The notes under the pieces: generated by a model | Databases searched by the model: none | The model's input: only the letters and a program-made list of their open reading frames with translations | What the model was told of the DNA's origin: nothing | Translations under genes and position numbers: made by a program | Shown here: positions 19,024 through 30,000 of the stretch, piece after piece | How positions within the stretch are numbered: the first letter of the stretch is position 1 | Layout: each line of letters starts with the position of its first letter | DNA from: Trinickia dabaoshanensis | GTDB lineage: Bacteria > Pseudomonadota > Gammaproteobacteria > Burkholderiales > Burkholderiaceae | Assembly (NCBI RefSeq): GCF_002879885.1 | Contig: NZ_PNYA01000039.1 | Coordinates: 1-64,000 of the forward strand | Direction of reading: 5' to 3' | DNA: 64,000 nt

Positions 19024-19604
19024 TCCGCCATCCCGCGCCGGCTATCGATGCCGGTGTCTGCTACGGCAGGACCGATGTGCCGTTGGCCGGCGACGCGGCC
19101 GAGTCGGCGCTTGCGCTCGCGGCGCGTCTCGCCGCGCTCGCCGTGCCGATGCCGGCATGCCTCTCGACCAGTCCGTTGCGCCGTTGCGCCGACGTTGCCG
19201 AGCGGCTCGCCGTGCTGCTCGGCAGCGCGTGCGACACCGACGCGCGGTTGCGGGAGATCGACTTCGGCGAATGGGAAGGGCAGCGCTGGGACGCGATCGA
19301 TCGCGATGCGCTCGATGCGTGGGCCGCCGATCTACGCCATGCGCGCGCGCACGGCGGCGAAAGCGTGGCCCAATTCGAGGCGCGCGTCGATGCGTGGCTC
19401 GAGATGTGCCGCGGTGCCTCGTCCGCATCTGCCGCGAGCGTGCTTGCCGTCACGCACGCGGGCGTCATGCGGATGATCGCCGCTCGATTGCTCGGCGAGA
19501 CGATCGAGACGACGTTGAAATGGCCGCTCGAGATGGCGGCTGTCGTTTGGCTGCGGCGCGACGAACCCGCGGGCGATTGGCGCCTCGTGCATTGGAACGT
19601 CTGA
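19008..19604 (+). CDS. cobC: Alpha-ribazole phosphatase, histidine phosphatase family
   Basis: A 198-residue histidine-phosphatase-family protein. It begins with DLVLIRHPAPAIDAGVCYGR, whose RH pair is the phosphorylated histidine site, and has LREIDFGEWEGQRWD near residue 80 and VLAVTHAGVMRMIAARLL with the second histidine near residue 150. The only start that includes the first strand is GTG at 19008, which lies 16 bases inside cobS. Its place after cobT and cobS indicates dephosphorylation of alpha-ribazole 5'-phosphate (or cobalamin 5'-phosphate). Function follows from context; sequence alone gives only the phosphatase fold. Confidence 0.85.
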   Translation: MDLVLIRHPAPAIDAGVCYGRTDVPLAGDAAESALALAARLAALAVPMPACLSTSPLRRCADVAERLAVLLGSACDTDARLREIDFGEWEGQRWDAIDRDALDAWAADLRHARAHGGESVAQFEARVDAWLEMCRGASSASAASVLAVTHAGVMRMIAARLLGETIETTLKWPLEMAAVVWLRRDEPAGDWRLVHWNV

Positions 19605-19630
19605 ACGAGCCGTATCGATGAGGGACGTGC

Positions 19631-20584
19631 TCAGCGCGAGCGGTCGGGGGCGGTACCGGCGCTCGGCCGACGCGTGCGCGCCAGATCCAAATCGCGGCAT
19701 AGCGCGTTGGCGCCTTGCGCGAGCCGCGGTCCGGGCCGCGTGATGAGGTCGCCGTCGATCGCGAACAAATTGCCGCGCGCAACCGCCGTCATACCGGGCC
19801 AAGCACGCCATGCCGCAAGGCTCGGCAGCGGCGCATCGGTCTTCGTCGCTCCGCTGCTCGAAGTCACGATCGCTTCCGGATCGGCTGCGACGACGGCTTC
19901 CGTCGAGACCGTCGGCACGAGCGGCGCTAGGTTCGCGAAGACATTGCGGCCGCCGCACAGCGCGATGACGTCGCTGATGATTTGCGCGCCGCTCAGTGTC
20001 ATCAACGGATCGGCCCAGACTTCGTAAAACACGCTGACCGGCGGTTGTTGCGCGTAGCGCGCGCGCAGCGCGGCGATCTGGCCGCGATACTGGGCCGCGG
20101 CCGCTTGCGCCGCATCGCCGGTGCCCATCAGCGTTCCCAGGGCGATCAGGTCGGTCGCGACGTCATCGAGTTTGTGCGGCTCGCTGCGATACAGAGGGAT
20201 GCCCAGCGCGCGCAGTCGATCGAGTTGGCGTTGGCTATTGCCGTGGCGCCAGACGATCACGAGGTCGGGCTTCAATGCGACGATGCGCTCTAGATCGAGG
20301 GTCGTGTTCGTACCCACGCGCGGCAGCGCTTTCGCGGCGCTCGGATAGTCGCTGTACGACACGGCACCGACGAGCTTGGCGCCGCCGCCGGCCGCATAGA
20401 CGAGCTCGACCGCGTGCGGCGCGAGCGCCACGATGCGCTCGGCCGGCGCGGCGAGCGTGACGCGCTCGCCCGCGTCGTCGGTGACCGAGACCGAGGCCGC
20501 GGCAGGCCGGGCGCCTAGCAGCGCGAGCGCGCACGCGCAGCCAAGGGCGGCGGCGCGCCGCACGATTCGCGCACCCGCGCTCAT
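19631..20584 (-). CDS. btuF: Cobalamin-binding periplasmic protein
   Basis: A 317-residue ABC-type substrate-binding protein of the BtuF/FhuD class. The signal peptide spans residues 1-30 (ending ARPAAA-SVSV), followed by VTDDAGERVTLAAPAERIVA, the usual first motif, and PRVGTNTTLDLERIVALKPD near residue 90. The C-terminal 20 residues are a polar tail. It would deliver corrinoid to BtuC-BtuD. The gene overlaps cobU by four bases and converges on cobC with a 26-base gap. Confidence 0.88.
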   Translation of the reverse strand: MSAGARIVRRAAALGCACALALLGARPAAASVSVTDDAGERVTLAAPAERIVALAPHAVELVYAAGGGAKLVGAVSYSDYPSAAKALPRVGTNTTLDLERIVALKPDLVIVWRHGNSQRQLDRLRALGIPLYRSEPHKLDDVATDLIALGTLMGTGDAAQAAAAQYRGQIAALRARYAQQPPVSVFYEVWADPLMTLSGAQIISDVIALCGGRNVFANLAPLVPTVSTEAVVAADPEAIVTSSSGATKTDAPLPSLAAWRAWPGMTAVARGNLFAIDGDLITRPGPRLAQGANALCRDLDLARTRRPSAGTAPDRSR

Positions 20585-21153
20585 CGCGCCCGCTCGCTTT
20601 TGACGGTCATCGGCAAGCCCGCCACCATCAGCGTAACCTCTTGGGCGATCGCCGCGACGCGCTGATTGAGCCGCCCCAGTTCGTCGACGTAATGACGCGT
20701 CATCGCGCCCATCGGCACGACGCCCATGCCGATCTCGTTGCTGACGACGATGACGGGGCCGCGCGCGCGCGAGAGTGCCGATTCGAGCGCGTCCGCCCGC
20801 GCCGCGTAGTCAACGCTCGGGGCGCCGCTCGGCGCTCCATCGGCCGGGCAAATGACGTTGGCGAGCCATAGCGTCAGACAGTCGAGCAGGATGCAGGTGC
20901 GGCCGTCGTCCGCTTCGACGACAGCTTGAGCCAGATCGACCCCCGCCTCGACCACGCGCCAATGCGCGGGCCGCCGGGCCCGATGCTGAGCGATGCGTGC
21001 CGCAAATTCGGCGTCGCCCGCCTCGCGTGCCGTGGCGATGTAAGTGACGGACAGGGCGCGTTCGGCGGCGCGCGCCTGCGCGAGCTGCTCGGCGTGGCGG
21101 CTCTTGCCGGAGCGGGCGCCGCCGAGCACGAAGGTAAGGTCGGGTGAAGTCAT
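20581..21153 (-). CDS. cobU: Adenosylcobinamide kinase / adenosylcobinamide-phosphate guanylyltransferase
   Basis: A 190-residue bifunctional enzyme (CobU/CobP) that phosphorylates adenosylcobinamide and then transfers GMP to it. The N-terminal P-loop LVLGGARSGKS-type sequence reads FVLGGARSGKSRHAEQLAQ; CILLDCLTLWLANV near residue 90 and VVSNEIGMGVVPM near residue 135 are the family motifs. It supplies the GDP-cobinamide substrate of CobS encoded on the other strand. Start ATG at 21153; translation coupled to btuF. Confidence 0.93.
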   Translation of the reverse strand: MTSPDLTFVLGGARSGKSRHAEQLAQARAAERALSVTYIATAREAGDAEFAARIAQHRARRPAHWRVVEAGVDLAQAVVEADDGRTCILLDCLTLWLANVICPADGAPSGAPSVDYAARADALESALSRARGPVIVVSNEIGMGVVPMGAMTRHYVDELGRLNQRVAAIAQEVTLMVAGLPMTVKSERAR

Positions 21154-21262
21154 CGCGCGATTGTAGCCAGGCCGCGCGCCTCGCGCGACAGTAGCCGGCT
21201 ACGAGAGCGCGAGAGGGCCGTGGTGAGCGCCGGTGTTCGACGCGCCGCACTTTACGTTCGCG

Positions 21263-21682
21263 CTAGGCCAGAATCATCTGCGTGCAACGAAACAGGGCGA
21301 TCGTGTGTCCATCGGGATCGAATACGCTGGCGTCCCAGACGTGGGTGCTGCGGCCGAGGTGAACGGCGCTCGCGACGGCGCGCACCGTCCCCGCGCGGCA
21401 CGTACCGAGAAAATTGCTTTTCAGCTCGACCGTCGTGAACCCGCGCGCATGTTCGGGCAAATGCGCCATGCAGGCATAGCCGCAGCAGGTATCGGCCAGG
21501 CCGATCACGGTGGCCGCGTGCAAATAGCCGTTCGGCGCCAGCAACTGCGGCCGGACGGCCAGCTTGCCCGTGAGCGTGCCTTGCCCCAGTGCGACGATGC
21601 GCACCCCTAGCAAATCGGGCAACGTGCCCTGCTGGTGCTCGTGGATGGTCTCGATCGTGTAATCGGGGCGTAGCGTCGACAT
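21263..21682 (-). CDS. PaaI-family hotdog thioesterase
   Basis: A 139-residue hotdog-fold protein of the PaaI/ComA group of acyl-CoA thioesterases. Features are LPDLLGVRIVALGQGTLTG at the first strands, APNGYLHAATVIGLADTCCG carrying the helix and usual catalytic-site region, and TTVELKSNFLGTCRAGTV. The usual HGG of the family reads YLHAAT here. Substrate unknown. Transcribed away from the orphan parA gene. Confidence 0.8.
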   Translation of the reverse strand: MSTLRPDYTIETIHEHQQGTLPDLLGVRIVALGQGTLTGKLAVRPQLLAPNGYLHAATVIGLADTCCGYACMAHLPEHARGFTTVELKSNFLGTCRAGTVRAVASAVHLGRSTHVWDASVFDPDGHTIALFRCTQMILA

Positions 21683-21839
21683 CGAGAGAACCTCCTTGCG
21701 GCCGAATTTGCCGATATTATCGGGAGTCGCGATGCTTTTTGATAGCGTGACGGGCCGATACTCAAGCGTAACCGCAATCGGTCCGGCGGCGTGACCGGCT
21801 AACCGGCCGTATCGAGCGGCCTTCTACTCGGGAGTGTTC

Positions 21840-22463
21840 ATGACGGTGATCGTGGTAGCGAACCCTAAGGGCGGCGTGGGTAAGAGCACGTTGTCGACGA
21901 ACTTGGCGGGCGCCTTCGCGGCGAACGGCGAATGGGTGGCGCTGGCCGACCTCGATCGGCAGCAATCGTCGCACGGATGGCTGGCCCTGCGCCCGGAAGC
22001 CTTGCCGCCCATCGAAACCTGGCACGTCGATCCGGAAGCGCCGGCCAAGCCACCCAAGGGTTTGGAGCGCGCCGTCATCGATACGCCCGCGGGCTTGCAC
22101 GGCGCGCGGCTTGCCGCCGCGCTCGAGTTGGCCGACAAGGTGATCGTCCCGTTGCAGCCGTCGATGTTCGACATCCTGGCCACGCAGCACTTTCTAGAGC
22201 GGCTGGCCAAGGAGAAGGCCGTGCGTAAAGGGATGATCGAGGTGGGGGTGGTCGGCATGCGCGTCGATGCGCGCACGCGTTCGGCGGAGCAATTGCATCG
22301 CTTCGTCGAAAGCCTCGAGCTGCCCGTGTTGAGCTTTTTGCGCGATACGCAGAACTACGTGCAACTCGCGGCGCACGGCTTGACGCTGTGGGACGTCCCG
22401 AAAAGCCGCGTGGAAAAAGACCTCGAACAGTGGGACCCGATCACGGCCTGGGTCACGAAGTGA
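21840..22463 (+). CDS. Orphan ParA-family ATPase
   Basis: A 207-residue ParA/Soj-like ATPase with the deviant Walker A PKGGVGKSTLS at residue 10, a Walker A' in LADLDRQQSS and Walker B-like AVIDTPAGL near residue 80. It is shorter than chromosomal ParA and has no helix-turn-helix, and no parB gene is adjacent, so it belongs to the small orphan group that positions other cargo. ATG at 21840 is favoured by GGGAG upstream; an in-frame GTG at 21834 would add two residues. Cargo unknown. Confidence 0.85.
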   Translation: MTVIVVANPKGGVGKSTLSTNLAGAFAANGEWVALADLDRQQSSHGWLALRPEALPPIETWHVDPEAPAKPPKGLERAVIDTPAGLHGARLAAALELADKVIVPLQPSMFDILATQHFLERLAKEKAVRKGMIEVGVVGMRVDARTRSAEQLHRFVESLELPVLSFLRDTQNYVQLAAHGLTLWDVPKSRVEKDLEQWDPITAWVTK

Positions 22464-22481
22464 GCCGCGGCCGGCAGGCGC

Positions 22482-22868
22482 TCAGCTCCAGCTTTGCACG
22501 GGCACGTGGCCGCGGCTGCCCTTGACCTTGTTTTGCTCGTCGACGAACACGAGCTTGGGCTCCCAGCCCGCCTTCAACTCGGCGTCCTCCACCATCGCGA
22601 ACGCCGCGATGATGACGAGATCGCCGAGCTGAGCGCGCCGCGCCGCCGAGCCGTTCAGCGAGATCATGCCGCTGCCGCGCTCGCCGCGGATCGCGTACGT
22701 CGAGAAGCGTTCGCCGTTGTTGACGTTCCAGATATCGATGCGCTCGTTCTCCACGATGCCCGAGGCGTCGAGCAGATCTTCGTCGATGGCGCACGATCCT
22801 TCGTAATGAAGTTCGCAATGCGTCACGACGGCGCGGTGTATCTTCGATTTCAACATGTGTCGCTGCAT
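22482..22868 (-). CDS. panD: Aspartate 1-decarboxylase
   Basis: A 128-residue pyruvoyl-dependent decarboxylase producing beta-alanine for pantothenate. The self-cleavage site Gly24-Ser25 sits in HYEGSCAID, with numbering equal to the E. coli enzyme when translation begins at the ATG at 22868; this settles the start over a frame that stays open to 23018. Also present are [13 protein letters not shown] and [15 protein letters not shown]. The C-terminal 12 residues after VKGSRG exceed the shorter family members slightly. PanC is encoded 28 bases upstream. Confidence 0.95.
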   Translation of the reverse strand: MQRHMLKSKIHRAVVTHCELHYEGSCAIDEDLLDASGIVENERIDIWNVNNGERFSTYAIRGERGSGMISLNGSAARRAQLGDLVIIAAFAMVEDAELKAGWEPKLVFVDEQNKVKGSRGHVPVQSWS

Positions 22869-22896
22869 GGTCGTTCCTTCGGACACCGAGGCGGCG

Positions 22897-23856
<960 letters not shown>

Positions 23857-24726
23857 CTAGGCGGGCAGATACGCGAGACGGACGTAAATCGGGGCGAACG
23901 GCTCGGGCTGCGTGATTTCGATCAACGATTCGCGCGCCAATTCGAGCATCGCGATGAAGTTCACGACGACGACCGGCACGCCGCGCGTGACGTCGAACAG
24001 TTCGGAGAATTCGACGAAGCGCGCGTTTTGCAGACGGCGCAAGATCATGCTCATGTGCTCGCGCACCGATAGCTCCTCGCGCGAGATCTTGTGATGCTGC
24101 ACGAGCTTGGCGCGTTTGAGCACGTCGGACCAAGCCGCGCGCAGATCGTCCATCGCCACGTCGGGAAACCGCGGCGCCATGCTTTGCTCGATGTAGACTT
24201 CGGCGCGCAAAAAATCGCGCCCGAGCTGCGGCAGTTGGTCGAGCCGCTGTGCGGCGAGCTTCATGCGCTCGTATTCGAGCAAGCGCCGCACGAGTTCCGC
24301 CCGCGGATCCTCGGGCTCTTCGCCCGTATCGGCCTTCTTGACCGGCAGCAGCATGCGCGACTTGATCTCGATCAGCATCGCGGCCATCAGCAGGTACTCG
24401 GATGCCAATTCGAGGTTCGTCTTGCGCAACTGCTCCACGTAGCCGAGGTACTGCGCCGTCACGTCCGCCATCGGGATGTCGAGCACGTTGAAGTTCTGCT
24501 TGCGGATCAGGTAAAGCAACAGATCGAGCGGACCTTCGAACGTTTCGAGGAAGACCTCGAGCGCGTCGGGCGGGATGTACAGATCCTGCGGCAGCTTGAA
24601 CAGCGGTTCGCCGTACAGGCGCGCGAACGCGATGCCGTCGACGGTGTCGGGCGTGGTGTCGGTTGCGGGTGCGGTCAGCGCCGCATCGGGCGCCCCCGTG
24701 CGCTGCCCTTCGTCGGCGGCGGCCAC
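23857..24726 (-). CDS. scpA: Segregation and condensation protein A
   Basis: A 289-residue ScpA, the kleisin subunit that bridges Smc heads. After a 50-residue acidic/alanine-rich N-terminus comes the kleisin motif LETFEGPLDLLLYLIRKQNF, then ELASEYLLMAAMLIEIKSRMLLP near residue 110. The C-terminal winged helix lies near residues 225-289. A GTG start at 24726 is assigned because it falls three bases after the upstream DUF3460 stop; the earlier ATG at 24822 would overlap that gene by 94 bases. The start remains the weak point. Confidence 0.9.
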   Translation of the reverse strand: MAAADEGQRTGAPDAALTAPATDTTPDTVDGIAFARLYGEPLFKLPQDLYIPPDALEVFLETFEGPLDLLLYLIRKQNFNVLDIPMADVTAQYLGYVEQLRKTNLELASEYLLMAAMLIEIKSRMLLPVKKADTGEEPEDPRAELVRRLLEYERMKLAAQRLDQLPQLGRDFLRAEVYIEQSMAPRFPDVAMDDLRAAWSDVLKRAKLVQHHKISREELSVREHMSMILRRLQNARFVEFSELFDVTRGVPVVVVNFIAMLELARESLIEITQPEPFAPIYVRLAYLPA

Positions 24727-24728
24727 GT

Positions 24729-24917
24729 TTAGAAGTTCTGGTAGTACACGTACGGGGTTTGCTTCACGCGCGAGAGCTGCTGGGCCGAACGCTCGTCGAG
24801 GTCGATCGGCTGCTTGTCCCAAAGCAGCGCACGGCCGCGGCGCTGTTCGTCTTCCAACGTCGGTTTTTGATCCTTGAGCTGATTGATGAACTGCGTGATA
24901 TCCGATTGATACAACAT
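24729..24917 (-). CDS. DUF3460 family small protein
   Basis: A 62-residue protein starting MLYQSDITQFINQLKDQKP and ending YVYYQNF, matching the short DUF3460 family of betaproteobacteria. It is polar, without signal or membrane segment, and predicted to be helical. ATG at 24917 is selected; the open frame runs 54 bases further upstream. It precedes scpA, panC and panD, a regular arrangement in the family. Function unknown. Confidence 0.8.
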   Translation of the reverse strand: MLYQSDITQFINQLKDQKPTLEDEQRRGRALLWDKQPIDLDERSAQQLSRVKQTPYVYYQNF

Positions 24918-25188
24918 GATTCGGTCATCCTGAAAATAGGGACAGGGCGACAGACGTGCCGCCTCGAACAAACCGCGATTTTACCGCATGCCGCCGGGGC
25001 GGAACACCGCGGCGTCTTTCGGCGTCGAAGGCGGGCACGCGAATCGCTTCGTGCGGCGCGCGCCGTGCCGGCGATTGGGCGCAATACCGTTCGCTCCATG
25101 GCTCGATGCTCGGCGGTTATGGTCAAATGGTCGCTTTCGTCGGTGGTTTGCCCGAGGCCGGGCGTCGTTCAATCTGAGGAGGTCTTGT

Positions 25189-26994
25189 TTGCGGGGAGCC
25201 GTGATCGCTTCGTCTTGCGCCGCGCGGGGTTCGCGCCGCCGAACCGCGCAGCGCGCTCGGGCGCGGTGGCCGTCTCTCGTGTGCGGGTTCGCCATCGCAT
25301 TGGCGTCGATGCCGGCGGCGGCCAAATACGACATCTCCATCGATGCCCCGCGCTCGATGCGCAAGCTCCTGGAAAAGCATCTCGATCTCGCTCGCTTCGC
25401 CGCGCGCAGCGACGTGACCGACGACCAGTTCGAATTCCTCGTGACGGCCGCGCCGCAGCAGGTGCGCGACCTGGCGGCGACCGACGGCTATTTTTCGCCG
25501 ATCGTGCGCACCGACGTGCGCGCGGCCGGCGCGGGCAAACGAGCCGTGATCGTGCACGTCGATCCGGGGCCGCGCACGATGGTCTCCTCGGTCGAGCTGA
25601 GCTTCGACGGCCCCGTCCGAACCGAGGAGCCGACGCGCGAGAATGCCGCGCGCTTCGCGTTTTCGCTGCATACGGGCGACCCCTTCACGCAGGCGGGCTG
25701 GAGCGACGCGAAGGACGCCGCGCTCAAGGCCCTGCAGGCGCGCCGCTATCTCGGCGCCAAGATCGCTCACTCGCAAGCGCTGATCGATCCGCATACGCGG
25801 CAGGCCGCGCTCACGGTGGCGTTCGCGAGCGGACCGACCTTTACGCTCGGGCCGCTCGATGTATCGGGCGTGCGGCGCTACCCGGGGCGCATCGTCACGA
25901 ACGTCAACCCGCTGGCGGTGGGCGAGGTCTACGACGCCGAGCGGATCGCCGAGCTGCAACGCCAGCTACAGAACACGCCGTATTACGCGAGCGTGGCGAT
26001 CGACGTGGGCAGCGATGTCGCGCACCCCAACGACACGCCCATCCATGTGAAGGTGAGCGAGTATCCGTACAACAGCGTGCGCGGCGGCGTCGGCTATGCG
26101 ACCGATACGGGCGCTCACGTGCAAGGCTCCTACACGTATCTCGATACCTTCGGTGCCGCCTGGCCGCTGTCCGTGCAGGGCCGGCTCGATCAGATTCAGC
26201 AGTATGGCCAGATCCAACTGTCGATGCCGCCGGGCCAGCGCGGCTGGGTCAACAGCGCGCTGGCTTCCTACACGAACACGCAGGTGTCCGGCACGCGCAT
26301 CTATAGCGCGCGCGCCGGCTTGCAGCGGACGCGCACGGCGCAGTTCATCGACTACAACTATTCACTTCAGTACTACGCCGACCGGCTCGACCAAAACGCG
26401 GCAGGACCGACGACGAGCCACGCGCTCGTGCCGCAGTGGTCATGGACGCGCCGCAACGTCGACGATCCGCTGTTTCCGCGCAAGGGCAATCTTCTCCATG
26501 TCGAGACGGGCTTTGCGGTCAAAGGCATCGCGACGGATCAAACCTTCGTGCGCGGCTACGCCCGCGGCGAGCAGTACGTGCCGCTCTTCAAACGCGATCT
26601 GTTCCTGGTGCGGGCCGAGTTGGGCGGCGTGTTCACGAGCGGCAGCTCGAGCGGGATTCCGGCCTCGCTGCTGTTCCGCGCGGGCGGCTCGAACTCGGTG
26701 CGCGGCTACGGGTTTCAGAGCATCGGCAATTCCGTCGACGGTTCGGTGCTGCCGACGAAGTACCTCGTCACGGCCACGGCAGAGTTCCAGCATTGGTTCA
26801 CGCACGATTGGGGCGCGGCCGCCTTCTACGACATCGGCACGGCAACGGATACCTGGGGCGAGCGCGTCTTCTATCCGGGCCTGGGCGTGGGCGTGCGCTG
26901 GCGCAGCCCGGTCGGCCCGATCAACGTCGATTTGGCGTACGGCACGCGCAATCACAGCGTACGGCCGTATCTGACGCTAGGCATCGCGTTCTGA
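25189..26994 (+). CDS. tamA: Autotransporter assembly outer membrane factor TamA
   Basis: A protein of about 601 residues in the BamA/TamA (Omp85) family: signal peptide (ending ASMPAAA before KYDISIDAP), three POTRA-like domains (roughly residues 45-270) and a C-terminal 16-strand barrel. GGSNSVRGYGFQSIG near residue 505 contains the VRGY motif of the L6 loop, and the end LTLGIAF is an outer membrane signal. The frame is open from 24988, but GGAGG at 25178-25182 lies six bases before a TTG at 25189; a GTG at 25201 is an alternative. tamB follows after 36 bases, so the products should form the TAM complex that helps insert outer membrane proteins. Confidence 0.88.
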   Translation: MRGAVIASSCAARGSRRRTAQRARARWPSLVCGFAIALASMPAAAKYDISIDAPRSMRKLLEKHLDLARFAARSDVTDDQFEFLVTAAPQQVRDLAATDGYFSPIVRTDVRAAGAGKRAVIVHVDPGPRTMVSSVELSFDGPVRTEEPTRENAARFAFSLHTGDPFTQAGWSDAKDAALKALQARRYLGAKIAHSQALIDPHTRQAALTVAFASGPTFTLGPLDVSGVRRYPGRIVTNVNPLAVGEVYDAERIAELQRQLQNTPYYASVAIDVGSDVAHPNDTPIHVKVSEYPYNSVRGGVGYATDTGAHVQGSYTYLDTFGAAWPLSVQGRLDQIQQYGQIQLSMPPGQRGWVNSALASYTNTQVSGTRIYSARAGLQRTRTAQFIDYNYSLQYYADRLDQNAAGPTTSHALVPQWSWTRRNVDDPLFPRKGNLLHVETGFAVKGIATDQTFVRGYARGEQYVPLFKRDLFLVRAELGGVFTSGSSSGIPASLLFRAGGSNSVRGYGFQSIGNSVDGSVLPTKYLVTATAEFQHWFTHDWGAAAFYDIGTATDTWGERVFYPGLGVGVRWRSPVGPINVDLAYGTRNHSVRPYLTLGIAF

Positions 26995-27030
26995 GCCTAG
27001 GGGACTGGATAAACGTATGGACCACGACGC

Positions 27031-30000
27031 ATGACGCACGAATCGCCGCCTACCACCGACGAGCCAGCCGACGGCGTTGCCGCAGCCGGGGCTGGCGGCG
27101 CGGGCGCGCCGGCGGGGCCGGGGCCGCGCGAGCCCGATGCGCCGCCGCCCGCACGGCGGGTGCTGCGCGCACTGATATGGACAGCGCTCGCGTTCCTATT
27201 GCTGGTCGCCGGCATCGCCGCCGCACTGTACGGCGCGATCGCCACCGAGCCCGGTACGCGGCTCGTTTGGCGGGCGGCCGTCGCGGCGACGGGCTCGCGG
27301 CTCGCGGGGACGTTCGAAGGCGGGACGCTCGCGCGCGGCGTGCGCTTGGCGAACGTGCGCTGGCACGAGCAGGCGGGGGCGGCCGGCGCACCGCCGACCG
27401 ATATCCGCATCGATCGCTTGGCGGGACGCTGGGCGCTCACGCGCGCGCCGTGGCGCTTCACGGTGGACGAGCTGCGGGCGGGGACGATCGACGCCCGGCT
27501 CGGGCCCTCGAAAAGCACGGCGCCGCTGCGGCTGCCGGCGCAGTTGCGCTTGCCGATCGAATTGGACCTGCGCGCGCTGGCAGTCGACAAGCTGCTCGTG
27601 CGCAACGGCGCGGCGACGACCGAGATCGATCGGTTACGCGCGCACGGACGCAGCGACGGCCTGCACCACACGCTGTCGATCGACGGGCTCGACACGGCCT
27701 ACGGGGCGCTGGCGGCGCAGCTTTCGCTCGGCGGGGCGCGCCCGTTCCCGCTCGCGGGCACGCTGAGCGCATCGGGTGCGCCGGGCGGCACGCCGGTCGA
27801 ACTGCAAGCGCGCCTATCCGGTACGCTCGAAGCGCTGGCTGCCGATGTGACGGCCAGCGGGATGAAGCTCGCCGGACGCGCCCATGTCGAAGCCATGCCG
27901 TTCGCGGCCGTGCCGCTAAAGCGAGCGACGATCGCGTTCGATCACGTCGACCCGCGCGTACTCAGCGCGGGCGCGCCGCAGGCCGATCTCTCGCTGAAGG
28001 CGACGCTCGCGCCGGTGCCCGGCGCCGGGCCGCTCGTGGTCGCGGGGCCCATCGCGATCGTCAACGCCAAGCCCGGGTTGCTCGACGAGCAGCGCTTGCC
28101 GCTCGTCCAAGCAAGCGCCGACGTGCATCTAGACGCGCGCGAGCAGCGGCTCGACCATTTGGCGGTGCAACTCGTACGCGGCGCGACGCTCACGGGAAGC
28201 GGGACCTTCGCGGGCGGGCGCGGACAGCTGAATCTGAGCGTTCGCGCGCTCGACTTGGCGACGATCACGCCGTACGCGCGATCGACGTCGCTGTCCGGGC
28301 CCATCGCGGTCACCCTCGACGGGCCGGCGCAGTCGCTGTCGCTCGACCTGGCCGATGCGGGCGCGCGTCTTCGCGCACGGGCGCATGTGGCGTTCGAACG
28401 CGGCCGCATCGCGCTGCACGAGGTGCGCATCGATGCGGGCGACGGCCGTCTCGAACTGAAAGGCGCATTGGCGCACGACGCATCGTCGAGCTACGACCTC
28501 GGCGCGGTGCTGACGAACTTCGATCCGCGGCGGGTGCTCGCGGCCGAGTTGCCGGCGGTGCATTCTGCGGGGGCCGCTTCCGCGAAAGCGGCGCGCGCGC
28601 CGTCGAAGTTGCCCGAAGCGCGTGTAACGGGGCGTTTGAGCGCCGTAGGCACGCTCGCCCAGCCGCTCTCGACGAAACTGCGCTTCGAACTCGGCGACAG
28701 CGTCTACGACGGCTTTCCGCTGACGGGCCAAGGCACGGTCCAACTCGTGGGGGCGCGCTTGCTGCCGAGCGACGCCACGCTATCGATCGCGGGCAACGAC
28801 GTCGCACTGCATGGCAGCTTCGGCGGCCCGGGCGACCGGCTGCGTTTTCACGTGGATGCGCAGCGGCTCGACCGGCTCGGCTTCGGGGTGGCGGGCACGG
28901 TGCTCGCGGACGGTGACTTGACCGGCTCGTTGGCCCATCCCGATGTGACGCTGCGCTACGATGCCCGCGGGGTGTCGATCGGCGCGAACCGTATCGGCAC
29001 GGCAACCGGTAGCGCGCGGGTTCGCGACGGCGCGACCGGGGCACTCGAATTCACGACGGACGCGCGCGACGTCCATGCGGGCCCCGTCGATTTGACGACG
29101 CTGGCCGCTCATGTGACGGGCACGCGCGGGAAGCACGCGTTCGACGCGCAGGCGAAGGGATCGGTGCGCGGCCGGCCCATCGACATGGCGCTTGCCGGCA
29201 CGGGGGCATTGACCGACACGCGCACCGGCCCGCGCTGGGACGGCGTGCTCGCGCGCTTGACCAACCGCGGCTTGCCCGGCCTCGAATTGCAGGCGCCGGT
29301 GGCCGTGTCGGCCGCTAGCGAGCACGTGACGCTGGGGCCGACGCGGCTGACCGTCGAGGGGGCGACACTCGATATCAAGTCGCTCGCCTACGACCATGGG
29401 GCGATCCGTTCGGCCGGCAGCGCGTCGAATCTGTCGATCGCGCGGCTCATCGCGGTCCGCCAAATGCTGACGGGTCAGCCCTCGCGCGTATCGAGCGATC
29501 TCGTGCTCGCGGCCGATTGGGACTTTACGCTCGGCCGCACGGCGAGCGGGTATGCGCGGATCGAACGCCGTAGCGGCGATGCGACGCTTTCGACGGGCTA
29601 CGGCACCGCTTCGTTCGGCGTCACGGCCCTCGCGGCGCGCGTCGAACTGAACGGCGCACGCGCGGTGGCGTCGGTGCATGCGGCGGCCAATCGCGTCGGC
29701 ACGCTCGATGCGAACGTCGGCGTGGGGCTCACCCCCGATCCGGCGCGAGGCGGCTTGCTCGGCCTCGCCGACGATGCGCCCTTGACCGGCAAGCTCGCGC
29801 TGGACGTTCCGGCGTTGAAGGCGACGGGCGGGCTGTTCGGCCCGAGCTACGTTCTGGACGGCCACCTCGCGCTCAACCTCGTCGCGGGCGGGACCAAAGC
29901 GAAGCCGGCGATCTCGGGCGCCCTCGTCGGCGACGATCTCTCGGCGACGCTCGTCGACCAAGGGATTCAGTTGAAAGACGGTATCGTGCGCGTCGCGCTG

